This document shows positions 48,801 to 58,751 of a DNA stretch of 64,000 bases, piece by piece. The translations under genes were made by a program, and so were the position numbers. The stretch's first letter is position 1; each line of letters starts with the position of its first letter. The DNA is from Epiperipatus broadwayi. Lineage: Eukaryota > Onychophora > Udeonychophora > Euonychophora > Peripatidae. The stretch spans positions 4,038,928-4,102,927 of the forward strand of contig JAQFVV010012434.1 of NCBI GenBank assembly GCA_028023455.1, read 5' to 3'. The notes beneath the pieces were generated by a model. The model made no database searches and had not been told where the DNA came from. It worked only from the letters and a program-made list of their open reading frames with translations.

Positions 48801-49590
48801 AGTTTTTTTCTATTAAGATAGCAAATCTTTAAACTTTAATGAACAGGCTTTATTCATTCTTCAGTCATCCATGCCATTGAAAATATGATTGTATGCCCAA
48901 AGGTCTTGTTGATACTGATATTATTGCCATGTAAATGTTGACTTTATGTACTCCACATGCTTATGTATAGGACCTTGTCCATTCAAATATGCAAAAGAGG
49001 GATGGACAGGATGCAGAATAAATTTGTAATATTTTTGAAATACAAATATAATTATTATATTTGGAGTTTAAATATAATATAGGGGATTTGAACACAGACA
49101 TTCAAGCTCTCTTCAGCTATCCATTTCATCTCATATTTCTCATTTATCTTTTTCACATATGTGTGATCATGTGTATTGTTATATGAGTAGAGTGGATAGC
49201 TTACAGGAGCTTGAAAGTTTGTGTTCCAATCCCCTATATTACATTTAAACTCCAAGTATATAAATTATGCTTGTATTTCAAACATATTACAGATTTAATC
49301 TACATTTTTCCCATCTCCTTCTGCATATTTGAATGGACAAAATCCTATAAATGAGAGGTTATTGAACTAAAGTCAACATGGGCATAAAAATAATGTCAAT
49401 ATCAACAAGAAATTTGGGTGAACTATCACCAGATTTTCAATAATATGAACAGCTTAAAAGTTAGGATAAAGTATATTGAAGACTTTATATTAGAGTTTAA
49501 AGATTTGCTATCTTAATATTAAAAAAAAATAAGCACTGATTATATATATATATATGTGTGTGTGTGTGTGGCAGGCAGATGATGATTTGT

Positions 49591-49741
49591 ACCAATTGAT
49601 GAGTGCTGATTCAGCACTATATATATATATATATTGGAGATCATTTATCTTTTTCACATGTATGTAGTCATGTGTATTGATTATATGAGATAGAGTAGAT
49701 AGCTCAAGGGAGCTTGAAAGTCTATGTTCAAATCCCCTATA
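49591..49741 (+). repeat. SINE-like hammerhead repeat, copy 3
   Basis: The 5' end has CCAA (49592-49595), TTGATGA (49596-49602) and a perfect 6-bp stem II GTGCTG/CAGCAC (49603-49608, 49612-49617) around an ATT loop. A TA run replaces the GAAA/stem III part, and TTGG (49634-49637) pairs with CCAA as stem I. The body then runs to GTTCAAATCCCC near 49727-49738. It is a decayed hammerhead whose flanking stems remain readable. Confidence 0.6.
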
Positions 49742-49750
49742 TTGTCTATA

Positions 49751-49845
49751 TATAAAGAGAAATATTTTGCTGTCACCAAAATGTTGAACAATGATATCAA
49801 TTAATTTGTCTTTTATTAACTGACATTTTTGTGGCAAAATCAAAG
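49751..49845 (+). repeat. Short dispersed repeat shared with 51935-52025
   Basis: The block with CACCAAAATGTTGAACAATG and ATATCAATTAATTTG at 49774-49812 matches TACCAAAATGTTAATTAATG and ATATCAATAAATTTA at about 51971-52005. Both follow TATATATA runs. The intervening 2.1 kb is also flanked by AACGAT and ATCGTT near 49873 and 51923. Confidence 0.45.
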
Positions 49846-50343
49846 TCTATCTCTTTATTTATATATATATTATAACGATCGAAATGCAAGTGAAGATCGA
49901 ATCTAACCGCAAACTACGATATCTGCTCTACAGGGCACCATCTAGGCATTTAAACCTAGAAAAATTTATAGAGTAGGCAGATACACGCTGTTAAGATTCC
50001 ACTTTATTTAAATATTCAGATTGTTAGCCCAAGTCACTAGCTCAGTGGAGATGCAGAGATAAAAATCTATATCTTAATTTATATCTTAAATATAAATAAA
50101 TAAAAGCCACTGCCAGAAATTAACACATAAAAATATTTATTTACGCACATATAAAATCATTCTAATTTGAGGAATAAGTTTAACATTTTAGATTTTTATA
50201 TTAACTTTAGTTTTACATTTAAGTAAATTACAACCATGAGTTTAATATTTATTTAGTGAGTTGAGTATGAATAGACTACATAGATCTGCATTTGTAAAGA
50301 AAATATTCTTCCCTGATTTAACCTTAGGCAACAAATTCCGCAA

Positions 50344-50556
50344 TCAAACCGGCGCCAATCCATCTGATACACTTATGTATTCAATGTAGCATGAAAATAC
50401 GACAACACAAAATACTATACTGTCAGGAATGTACATCTGATCATTAAGTATAATTAGAGAAGACATTGTCTCTCCACCAACAGTAATGTTACATCTGTTG
50501 GCGAGTAGAACAATAAACATAAAACTCCATAGGAATGGACTGCGGTCCTTTGCCAT
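50344..50556 (-). CDS. Possible secretory first exon or orphan ORF (weak)
   Basis: The 70-codon ORF begins MAKDRSPFLWSFMFIVLLA, which has the basic N-terminus and hydrophobic core of a signal peptide, then NRCNITVGGE, and ends DGLAPV. The ATG at 50554-50556 lies in a favourable context (A at -3, G at +4). A TATATATATA run lies ~40-60 nt upstream on the minus strand at 50598-50610, a plausible TATA element. The surroundings (49.87-51.65 kb) are less A/T-biased and hold more CpG than most of the window. Against it: no family is recognised, no good GT donor is evident, and such an ORF can arise by chance. The product, if any, is unknown. Confidence 0.2.
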   Translation of the reverse strand: MAKDRSPFLWSFMFIVLLANRCNITVGGETMSSLIILNDQMYIPDSIVFCVVVFSCYIEYISVSDGLAPV

Positions 50557-51650
50557 CTTAGAAACCCATCCATAGGCAAACAGAAGGTGTGTGGCATATA
50601 TATATAATCCTGCCCGTAGCGGATCTCATATTACATCTACAATTACACAAATATATCCAATCCATTGAACCAATTCAACTACGAAATGAATAACCTAAGA
50701 TTACCCTCCCTTAATATAACATTACAAACTATATAGCCATTCATGCCCGACTTAAATTTGACATTTAAATATGTTTGCACAGATTATTTTTATACAATTT
50801 GTTTTATAATGTCGAGTATAGATCGATTGCACAGATTCCACGGTCAAAAACATTCCAAATTAAACACAAACGATCAAAATACAAAGTCAATCGATATCGT
50901 CAATTGCTGAGGGAATACAGGAGACCCTTTGGTGTTCATCATAAGACACTGCAGTGACATTGTTAACTTGTATGTTCTAATTGACTGTGAAAACCACAAC
51001 ATAATCAACCACTAACGAATCTATGCAACGTCTATACCCAACTTAAATGTAATGCATTTAATAATTTCTACAATAAATATTATTACAAATAAAAATAATA
51101 AAATGGAAATGATTTTAGCAAAACTTAACTATATAAATTTAAACAATCAATTATTAATTTGAAAATCAAATAAGAGTTCATTTTAAAATTTAAATTAGCT
51201 GAATCTTTAAAAAAAAACAATGACGAAAGTTCTTAATTACTTTTTTTTGTTGTTGTTAATTTGTAAAGTTCATAGCTCATGGTAGAAGAGTCCAGGTTTC
51301 TGCTTTTAATTCCCGCGATGCCTCCATTGGAAGATAATGTTCTGGAGATAGCAATAGCTGGTTCAAGGTATCACAGTCTTTTCATTTTTTTTTTAAATAG
51401 AGAGTGTGGTATGTGCGTCCTACCACATCTCTCAAACACAAAATGCTGGAACTGTCAGAAAAAACTGTATTTCCCTTTTTATATTATCCACACGGATTCA
51501 ATCAACAAAACGTCACTAATCCATCACTTTCATTAGGGTCCGAGCCAAGGCTTAGTGCTTCCATTGGTCAAGCTAATTTCTCTTTATTTTCTTATCTATC
51601 TTTCATCAGATCATTTTAATTATACAAGAGCCCAAGGCTAGCTTGCTTTT
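50557..51650. other. Mixed-composition region with short unrecognised ORFs
   Basis: It contains plus-strand ORFs at 50775-50957 (basic, 60 codons) and 51279-51536 (with CGMC and CWNC pairs), neither recognised. The start of the second lies within a tRNA-like string at 51267-51322 (TAGCTCATGGTAGAAGAG, then TTCCCGCGATGCC), which resembles a tRNA D arm and acceptor but is ~20 nt too short for a tRNA. The region is probably unique DNA or an unidentified element. Confidence 0.3.
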
Positions 51651-52129
51651 CAAACAATTTATAAACAATCATTTCCATTTACAGATTACAAGAATTAATT
51701 AATACCTGTTTTTATTTTTAAATCTTATACTTTTTTTTTATAAAAAAGTACGTTCAAATACTTATTTATTTGTTTTTTTAAAAAAAAATATTTTTAAAGT
51801 TTGGCATCTGTGCGAATGTATATACGTTTAACAAACATTTTAATTTTAGCATTTAGTTTTTTACTTTTATTTGCGAACTTTTAAGTTTTTATTTTAAATT
51901 AATGTAACGACATATTTATATATCGTTACAATATATATATATATATATAGAAAAAATACTTTGATTTTGTTACCAAAATGTTAATTAATGATATCAATAA
52001 ATTTATAACTTTTAATCTGTAGAATGTTGTAATGATATGTATATTAAAATGCACAGAATAAACTGATATAAAATTGTAAAGAATACTTTACTAAAATAAC
52101 TGAAACACACAGGCTTATTATATACCTGT
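51651..52129. other. AT-rich DNA with a (TA)n run and a short dispersed repeat
   Basis: A TA run at 51930-51949 precedes the second copy of the short repeat described at 49751-49845. Nothing else was recognised. Confidence 0.45.
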
Positions 52130-52235
52130 GTCTATATATGTAATATATAGGGTATATGAACACAGACTTTCACACGACCAACCACTCTCCACACTTTTTC
52201 ATAGCACTGATACACTTGAACACATATATGTTGAA
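52130..52235 (-). repeat. SINE-like repeat, truncated copy 4
   Basis: On the minus strand the order is a TGTATCAGTG block, a GAAAAAGTGTGGAGAG block, GAAAGTCTGTGTTCA, then a TATACCCTATATATT end, corresponding to the 3' part of the family. The hammerhead end is missing. Confidence 0.4.
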
Positions 52236-55200
52236 ATGTACAAATTTTAATTTTTTCATTTTTTCAGTTATGATAATAAAAGAAAAAGAATTATTAATTT
52301 ATTCCTTTACTACAATTTGATCTATAACTAACAAATTTCTTGCATTTACACAATTAACAATATGCTCTTTGGATAAAAATATATTACTGACTATTACTAA
52401 TCATTTATTAGGAAAGGGATTGTTATAACATTTTAAATTCATAATGGAACAGAAATTAATATATCTATCCTTATTAAATACAATAAATATGGTATCATGA
52501 TTAAATTGTATTATTCTTTTTTTATAAGTAAATATATTTGATATATTTAATATTTTCATTTTTCTACATACATATTACATATATGAATAAATACATCTAA
52601 ATCAGCTAAATGACATATTCCCAAATGCATTTCTGGATAAAACAACATCTACCATTTATTTAAGGTTTTAATTGCTCGCATATCTTTACTTTTTTCAATA
52701 ATATATCAGTATCAAATTTATCAATTTCACTTAAAATTTGGTCTGATATTTAATAAAACCATCTGACAATTATAAGAATAACAGAATTAGAAAACTATTA
52801 AAGACATATCAAATGTATCTACAGGCATACATTAAAAATCATATGAATTCAGATCAATACACATGTCAAATACAAAATCTAATAAATGCAATTTAATGTC
52901 CATCTCTTTAATATAAATTAACAAACTAAAGAATGCATATCAAAAATATTTGTCACCATAGGGCTTGCAAAATATGATGCTGGCATATTATTGATGTAAC
53001 ACTTTCATTCTATGAGCTAGTTATTAAATCTTCAAAACAGTGAACCATAATAAAATTTATTATTCATTATAGCTAAAGCATTAGTTAATCATATGTCTCA
53101 GCATTTGTCATTAATGACATGCATAAATCTGTCAAAGAATTTCAAAAACATCAAAGTATAATGAACTCAGCTAACTTTTTGGATGAGTTTGATTTTTTGT
53201 TTAGATTCTACTACTGATAACTTTTCATGTACAAAAGACACAACTAATAATAGTATCATGAAAATCTATTAATTATGCTAAAATTTAGCACAATAAAAAT
53301 AAAATAAGTTGATCAATACTAATAGCTGAAATAAATACTCTATAAAGTGAAAATATTTACATTTCTTACTGAATAAGTACTTATCATGTGTAGTAGCTAT
53401 TTAAGATATATGCAAAGAGATCAAAAATGAAAAAGTAAAAAAAAACAACAAAGATGATGCTAATCATAAGTGATTTTCTTCCTCTCAAGGAGTGGAAAAT
53501 AATACTTCAATATCATAAAATATAAAACTGTTTTAAACTATTTATTAAATTAAAGTCATTTACCTTGAAAAATATTTTGGATAGAAATATATGTGGTAAA
53601 ACATAGTGTAAACTGTCATAAACTCATGTAGAATATTATGTCAAATTGTACAAATTTTAATATTTTTTAAAATATATAAAAAAAAATTATTATTTTTTTT
53701 CATTTTAAAATATATGCTGAGATTTTATGCTAAGTCTTTAACACCTATTTACATTGATCAAAGTTAATGTGCCTAACTTTTTCTTTTTAAAAGTATTTTG
53801 TTTACTTCTAAGTAATGAAATTTTTAAAGACTTATTTTAAAAAAATTCTCCATAATAAAGTCTCATTATGTTGTTTTACTAAATTTGTGATTTCTAATAA
53901 TTAAAAAGCTATAAGTTTTTTAAATGAAAAATTATTTATTATTTATTATGTTTTTAAAAGTTATTTTCCAATAAAAAACATATAAAAGGGCACCACTCAA
54001 AAACAAAAAGCCATAGAATTACAGCATTATGTAAATTCTGCATTAATATATAATTAAGAAAATTTATTATTATTATTTATTATTCATCTTTTCCATGTGA
54101 TTGATTATCTGATGGAAAAATGCATTTTAAATATAAAATACAAGCTACTTAATAAGTTTTTCAAAAATTTAATACTATTTCAAGCATAAAACAACTGCTT
54201 AATTAAAAATTAATATACAAATAGATTTACAGACATCATCATGTAAATTTTATACATAGATTTGATATCATTTATAACTACAATAAATATTTACATTTAA
54301 AATAAAAAAGAATCCAAAATTAAACTTTCAAGGATTTTATTAATAAATAATATATTGCTAAAGATTTCCATGCAAAAAACATTTTAAATAAGTTTTAAGT
54401 GATAAAGATGTATACAGACTGAATTTTTAATAAAATATTTAAGTAAAAATTTTCGGCATTATATTTGTCTACTTTATTTATACATTTTTAGATCATAGTT
54501 TTATTAGTTTTTAATTTGTAAATTGTATGTATTTGATATTCTTAATGACACTGATTTATAATAAATAATGCTAAAAATAAGTTTTAAACAGGATCTTTTT
54601 CTGTTGCACATTGAATTAAAATTAATTTAATAATTTAAATATTTTTAATCATTTTTCAGTAAGGCCTGACAATCTTTAAATAATGCAGTGATTGAATTCA
54701 CTTTTCATGATGTAATTCCTATAGCAATAAAATGGTCAACATGCTAAAAATTGGTTTAAAATTTTAAACTTAATATTTTGAAATGAATAATAAAGATTAT
54801 ATATTTGATTTTTGATTTTTATTATTAGATAGCAGAAGGTTTCAGAAAAATATAAATCTTTGTAATTTCATTGCTAAAATGCAGAAATCAGATTGCACAA
54901 AATAGTTTACATTTTAGTTATCAAGCAGAAATGATTCTGAAGGAGTCTTTTTTTTTATTATTATTTAAAGAATGTTTTGGGGTGATTTTAAAATGTTTTT
55001 ATTTAAAAAAATATATTTATTCTTATTATTATATGATGTTTCTGAAATATTTAAATTGATATCATCAGTAAAAGAAAAAAAGGTATATTATTTTAGCTAA
55101 TGTAGAAAATAAATTTCTTTTTTTTTATTTTCTTAACTAAATTTATAAATATTATTTTTTTGTTTTTTATTATGTATAAAATTAATTTTAATAATAATTT

Positions 55201-55255
55201 TTGATAAAATATTTACATTGTCTGAAATATGAAATGAAAACTTAGTCTTTCTTCA
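52236..55255. other. AT-rich DNA with no recognised feature
   Basis: No protein, RNA or repeat was recognised on either strand. The 62-codon ORF at 54871-55059 is A/T-driven and unsupported. Confidence 0.5.
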
Positions 55256-55277
55256 ATTTTTGCCTTACCATGGAATT

Positions 55278-55385
55278 ATTAATAATGATGATAATGGTGG
55301 TGATGGTGGTAGTGGTGAGTGTATTGATGATAACAATGATGCCAATGACAATGATGATGATGATAGTAGTACTACTAGTAGTATA
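55278..55385 (+). repeat. GAT/GGT-rich imperfect trinucleotide repeat
   Basis: Runs of GATGAT, GGTGGT and AATGAT produce an Asp/Asn/Gly-rich ORF (55260-55487) that reflects the repeat rather than a gene. Confidence 0.8.
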
Positions 55386-55919
55386 TTAATTTATCTAGCC
55401 TTCAGAAATGATGTACATCTGGAAATATACCTTGATCTATTCATTTACATATACAACAATTATATTGAAATATATATACATTTGTGAATTTAAATATATT
55501 ATTACTGTAATACAAACTAGTTATTGTTTTTGATTATACATTAATTATATATTTTGTTACTAAAAATGCAAATATAGTTCTTTAATATGTTTCAGCTGAA
55601 ACTATATTGTATATAGATGTGTGTAAGCTTATGAATTAATTGCCTTGACCAGAGTCGAGATTGTTCTCTAATATAAAGTTTACTTTTTAAGAAAATTACA
55701 TATAACCAGTCTTTTCTATGCAGATGTGCACACACATACATAAAAACATTATGATTTTACTAAGCAATCCTGGTTAATATGATCATTATCATCACCAACA
55801 TAGTTATTTACTATATTTTAAATTGAATTACATACAGTTACATATTTGGCTTTCTCTAAGGTACAGTTATTATAATTTATCTGTAAAATTTAAATACAAG
55901 TATAGTGTATAAACTTAAG

Positions 55920-56090
55920 CTAAATGCAATTAAAGAGATTTGAATCCAGACCATGAAGCTCTCTTCAATTATTGATTCCATCTTATACAACTGATACATT
56001 ATCATAAACATGTGAAAAAGACAAATGTTCTTCAGTACATGTGTTTCATGATGAACTAGCACTCATCAGTTACTGGCAATCTAACTATTA
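55920..56090 (-). repeat. SINE-like hammerhead repeat, copy 5
   Basis: The minus strand reads CCAG, a three-base gap, then A, CTGATGA (plus 56063-56069), a decayed stem II (56048-56062), GAAAC (plus 56043-56047), ACATGTA, CTGG, then the family body to GATTTGAATC-type sequence near 55930. It is the only copy here keeping both CTGATGA and GAAAC at the right spacing. Stem II has two mismatches relative to the GTGCTG/CAGCAC pair at 49.6 kb. Confidence 0.55.
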
Positions 56091-56639
56091 CCTGCATAGA
56101 TATTCATTATACATATACACAAACAATGCTCCATTACAGATATTATTATTATGTAATAAAAATATTAAAACATACTTTAAATATAAAATTTAATATAATT
56201 TATTGTAAAAAGTGCAACAAATGTTACTAAATTTTATATTTAAACTGTTTTATTATTTCTTTATTATCATAATTAGAATAGCAGAGTATTAAAATGTAAT
56301 TACATATTATTATTATATATACAACAATTTTCAGATTTAGAGTTAAATACAAAGTTATATGTTTTTCACCTCAAACATTTTGCAATGTTTCATTATTTAT
56401 TTTTAGTAATATATCCTAATATAATTTCTAAAATAAAATTAGAAATTATTTTATATCATGCTATACTATGTTCTTATCTGAATTTTCTTATATATTATGT
56501 TTTATGTTCTAAGACAGGTATACATTAAAATAATTATTTTTGATGATGATTTTTATTAATTTTAAGCAACATAATTTTTGTATTATACTAAATCTTTATG
56601 TAACTGGTTTTGTTAAATTATGAAACTTTCTTAGGCTTG
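56091..56639. other. AT-rich DNA with no recognised feature
   Basis: Nothing was recognised in this interval. Confidence 0.45.
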
Positions 56640-57585
56640 AAGTCAAGAATTTTGCATTTACATTTTTTGTCCTCTGCTAAGAAATTTTATGAAGCTTTTT
56701 TTTTCAACTTTAAAATTCCCATATATATTTTTTCTAATATTTTAATTTTAAAAAAAATCAAAAGATAGCAAGATAATCGAATAAGTGGGTTTTCTAAGTT
56801 TGGCAATCTCAAACTTTGTGAAATTACTTTGAAAAAATATTACAATGGTCTAAAAATTTGATTTTTTGAAAAGTTTATGATTATTCTTTTTTACTCATGT
56901 GTCATAGCATCAGCTGGGAAGCAAACCTGCTAACCCAGGACAACTGCTTGTAAGGCAGTTGTACTGACCTCTCGACTACCAATATTTGACAAGTTTATGA
57001 TTATTTTTGTATTGTAATTGTGAAACATTACTAAAAATCAAAAAATATATTATTACATATTTATTTTTTACAGAAATGTTTTATTGTTAAATATAAAAGA
57101 ATATATTCTTTTTTGTAATGTTACGATAGAGATTAAGGTTGTGAGAAATGCAATTGTCTAGAAATAATGTCACTCAACAAACTGTTATAACATTTAGCAA
57201 TATAGTAAAAATTTCAAAAAAAATGTAAACTTTTAAAGCATAAATTGATAGATTTACTTGATATTAAAAATAATTTGTTCAGATTTTTAAAACAAAAATC
57301 AAACAAAGAAGTTTTTGTTCATTTTGCAAATTGAATCTGCTTCACCTGAAATTTGATGACATGCAATGCTCTGTTTTGATTAAAATCTAATTTTTAAAAT
57401 AATTCAAAAAATCAAATGTGGTTTTTTAAATTTTATTTAATATTTAAACAAAAATATCTATCAAACAAGGTCAAATTTATTATATTCTGATAAATAATTA
57501 TGGTTTAATATTAAAGTGAATGTGAGAAAACTTAAATCTAGTGAGAATAAAGAAATCTGTCAGAATATTAGTGGAGTGAACAAGG
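56640..57585 (+). repeat. Unnamed dispersed repeat, copy 2 (carries a SINE insertion)
   Basis: It matches 45345-46245 block for block, except for a 120-bp excess at 56886-57005 explained by the SINE plus one target duplicate. Confidence 0.65.
56886..56990 (-). mobile_element. tRNA-derived SINE with 15-bp target duplications
   Basis: The 105-bp insert is flanked by AAGTTTATGATTATT at 56871-56885 and 56991-57005. On the minus strand it begins GGTAGTCGAGAGGTCAGTAC (A-box and D-arm-like), then an ACTGC/GCAGT stem with loop CTTACAA, placing TAC at the anticodon position (valine-like). GTCCTGG and GGTTTGCTTCC follow, resembling a B box with a small insertion, and it ends in GAGTAAAAAAG. The pre-insertion site is visible at 45639-45653. 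An intact tRNA gene is unlikely because the acceptor and T arms do not close. Confidence 0.7.
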
Positions 57586-57661
57586 GCTAAATAATTCTGT
57601 ATAGAGATAATTTTTTATATTAAATGATTTTAATAATTATGCATTAAAAAGCAAGAAAAGG

Positions 57662-57846
57662 TTGGTTATTCAACCATAATTGAGGTTTTTAGATTTAACT
57701 TCAAATTAAAAACATGGGAAATCCAAAAATTAATTAAGTCAATTCCTTGTTATAAAACAGGAATTGAAGTAAGTAATTTCTGGATCCCCCATGCTTTTAT
57801 ATCAAGTTAAATCTAAAAGCTTCAATTGTGTTTGAACAAACAATTA
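57662..57846. repeat. MITE-like long hairpin (~90-bp imperfect arms)
   Basis: 57662-57752 and 57760-57846 are imperfect reverse complements, for example TTTTTAGATTTAACTT with AAGTTAAATCTAAAAG, and CAATTCCTTG with CAGGAATTG at the centre. Its RNA would fold into one long hairpin. No target duplication could be set. It could be a MITE or a precursor of small RNAs. Confidence 0.6.
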
Positions 57847-57988
57847 TTTTTTTGCTTTTTAGAGCATGGTCAATAAAACATTTAATATTAATTTTGTTTT
57901 AACTTTACTATTCTTAAGTATTTACTATTGGTACAATAATGAAAATGTAAAACTATATCATACATTAAACTGACTGGACACTTATAGT

Positions 57989-57990
<2 letters not shown>

Positions 57991-58060
<70 letters not shown>
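57991..58060. repeat. (TA)n then (GA)n microsatellite
   Basis: A TA run at 57991-58044 passes into GA repeats to 58060, directly abutting the 414-bp ribozyme tandem. A shorter TA run abuts its other end (58731-58740). Confidence 0.95.
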
Positions 58061-58061
<1 letters not shown>

Positions 58062-58117
58062 AACGTTTTGCATAAACACTTGAGAGTCAGTGTTTAGATC
58101 TAGTTTCTATACTCTAT

Positions 58118-58164
58118 CCCCCACTGAGGAGAGCAAACCAGCTTGAAATCAGCTGATCTGGGGG
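58118..58164 (+). ncRNA. Hammerhead ribozyme, type I, copy 1
   Basis: Stem I pairs CCCCCA (58118-58123) with TGGGGG (58159-58164), 6 bp. The core CTGAGGA (58124-58130) fits CUGANGA. Stem II pairs GAGC (58131-58134) with GCTT (58141-58144), including one G-U pair, around loop AAACCA. GAAA is at 58145-58148. Stem III pairs its last A plus TC with GAT (58155-58157) around loop AGCT. The nucleotide before the cut is C at 58158, giving an AUC cleavage triplet. All conserved core positions are present. The very short stem III is typical of metazoan and Penelope-associated hammerheads, which often act as dimers. Activity is predicted, not shown. Confidence 0.85.
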
Positions 58165-58531
58165 TGAGCAAATGAAAGAGGTAGTTAATTCTGACTCTTT
58201 TTTCGTTTATGTAAACAAATCTTACACTTGTTCGGTGGTTTTGGTATAGCGCCATCTTTTGAACATAAATAACAAGTGATAGCAGGTTACGTGATTAACT
58301 TGTTTTTGTTTTTCATAAATGTACCTTTAAAGTTTTCTTGCAATGATATATATTGCAGAGACTTTGATTATATGGTGATTCTGAACTGAGATCAGACCCA
58401 TATAAATATCTAGCTTGCTAGGCTGAGTTTGAAGACTTTACCGGTCTGAAAAATTCATGCTTGCAATCTGATAGAAACGTTTTGCATAAACACTTGAGAG
58501 TCAGTGTTTAGATCTAGTTTCTATACTCTAT

Positions 58532-58578
58532 CCCCCACTGAGGAGAGCAAACCAGCTTGAAATCAGCTGATCTGGGGG
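58532..58578 (+). ncRNA. Hammerhead ribozyme, type I, copy 2
   Basis: Identical to the motif at 58118-58164, displaced by 414 bp: core CTGAGGA at 58538-58544, GAAA at 58559-58562, cleavage after C 58572. The palindromic stem III segment (ATCAGCTGAT) could also pair between the two copies, giving the dimeric hammerhead fold. Confidence 0.85.
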
Positions 58579-58751
58579 TGAGCAAATGAAAGAGGTAGTT
58601 TATTCTGACTCTTTTTTCGTTTATGTAAACAAATCTTACACTTGTTCGGTGGTTTTGGTATAGCGCCATCTTTTGAACATAAATAACAAGTGATAGCAGG
58701 TTACGTGATTAACTTGTTTTTGTTTTTCATATATATATATCATAATGAAAC

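Larger units (their letters stand above)
48600..49745. repeat. Imperfect palindrome 4 (~1.1 kb) containing SINE-like repeat copies
   Basis: Blocks recur in mirror order around ~49160: the SINE-like repeat (minus at 48640-48800, plus at 49575-49740); GATAGCAAATCTTTAAA (48821) with TTTAAAGATTTGCTATC (to 49513); CCATTCAAATATGCA (48977) with TGCATATTTGAATGG (to 49336); TTTGGAGTTTAAAT with ATTTAAACTCCAAG; and SINE-like 3' ends (minus at 49070-49115, plus at 49195-49240). Divergence and indels are larger than in the other palindromes. Copies of the same repeat in both arms and at the centre suggest inverted duplication of a segment already holding it. Confidence 0.65.
58060..58730 (+). mobile_element. 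Retrozyme-like element: 414-bp monomer in 1.6 tandem copies with two hammerheads
   Basis: 58060-58316 recurs at 58474-58730 (offset 414) with a single difference that I can find (TTAATTCTG against TTTATTCTG). The two are joined by 157 bp of the rest of the monomer. Each copy holds a complete hammerhead, so an RNA spanning both would be cut at 58158/58159 and 58572/58573, releasing a 414-nt monomer. Metazoan retrozymes are non-coding retroelements of a few hundred bp per monomer, usually in short tandem arrays with type I hammerheads, and form circular RNAs. Their mobilisation is thought to depend on other retroelements, and Penelope-like relatives are present in this window. No ORF is present. 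The near-identity of the copies suggests recent activity or gene conversion. Confidence 0.8.

Noticed and set aside
51267-51322. tRNA-like string
   Set aside because: The D-arm and 3'-end similarity is good, but the total length is too short and no anticodon arm folds.
51279-51536. 85-codon ORF with CGMC and CWNC pairs, possible zinc-binding protein
   Set aside because: The spacing matches no zinc-finger family I know and the start lies within a tRNA-like string. It is probably chance.
55260-55487. 75-codon Asp/Asn-rich ORF
   Set aside because: It translates a GAT/GGT trinucleotide repeat.
57888-58079. 63-codon minus-strand ORF
   Set aside because: It is read through the (TA)n(GA)n tract.
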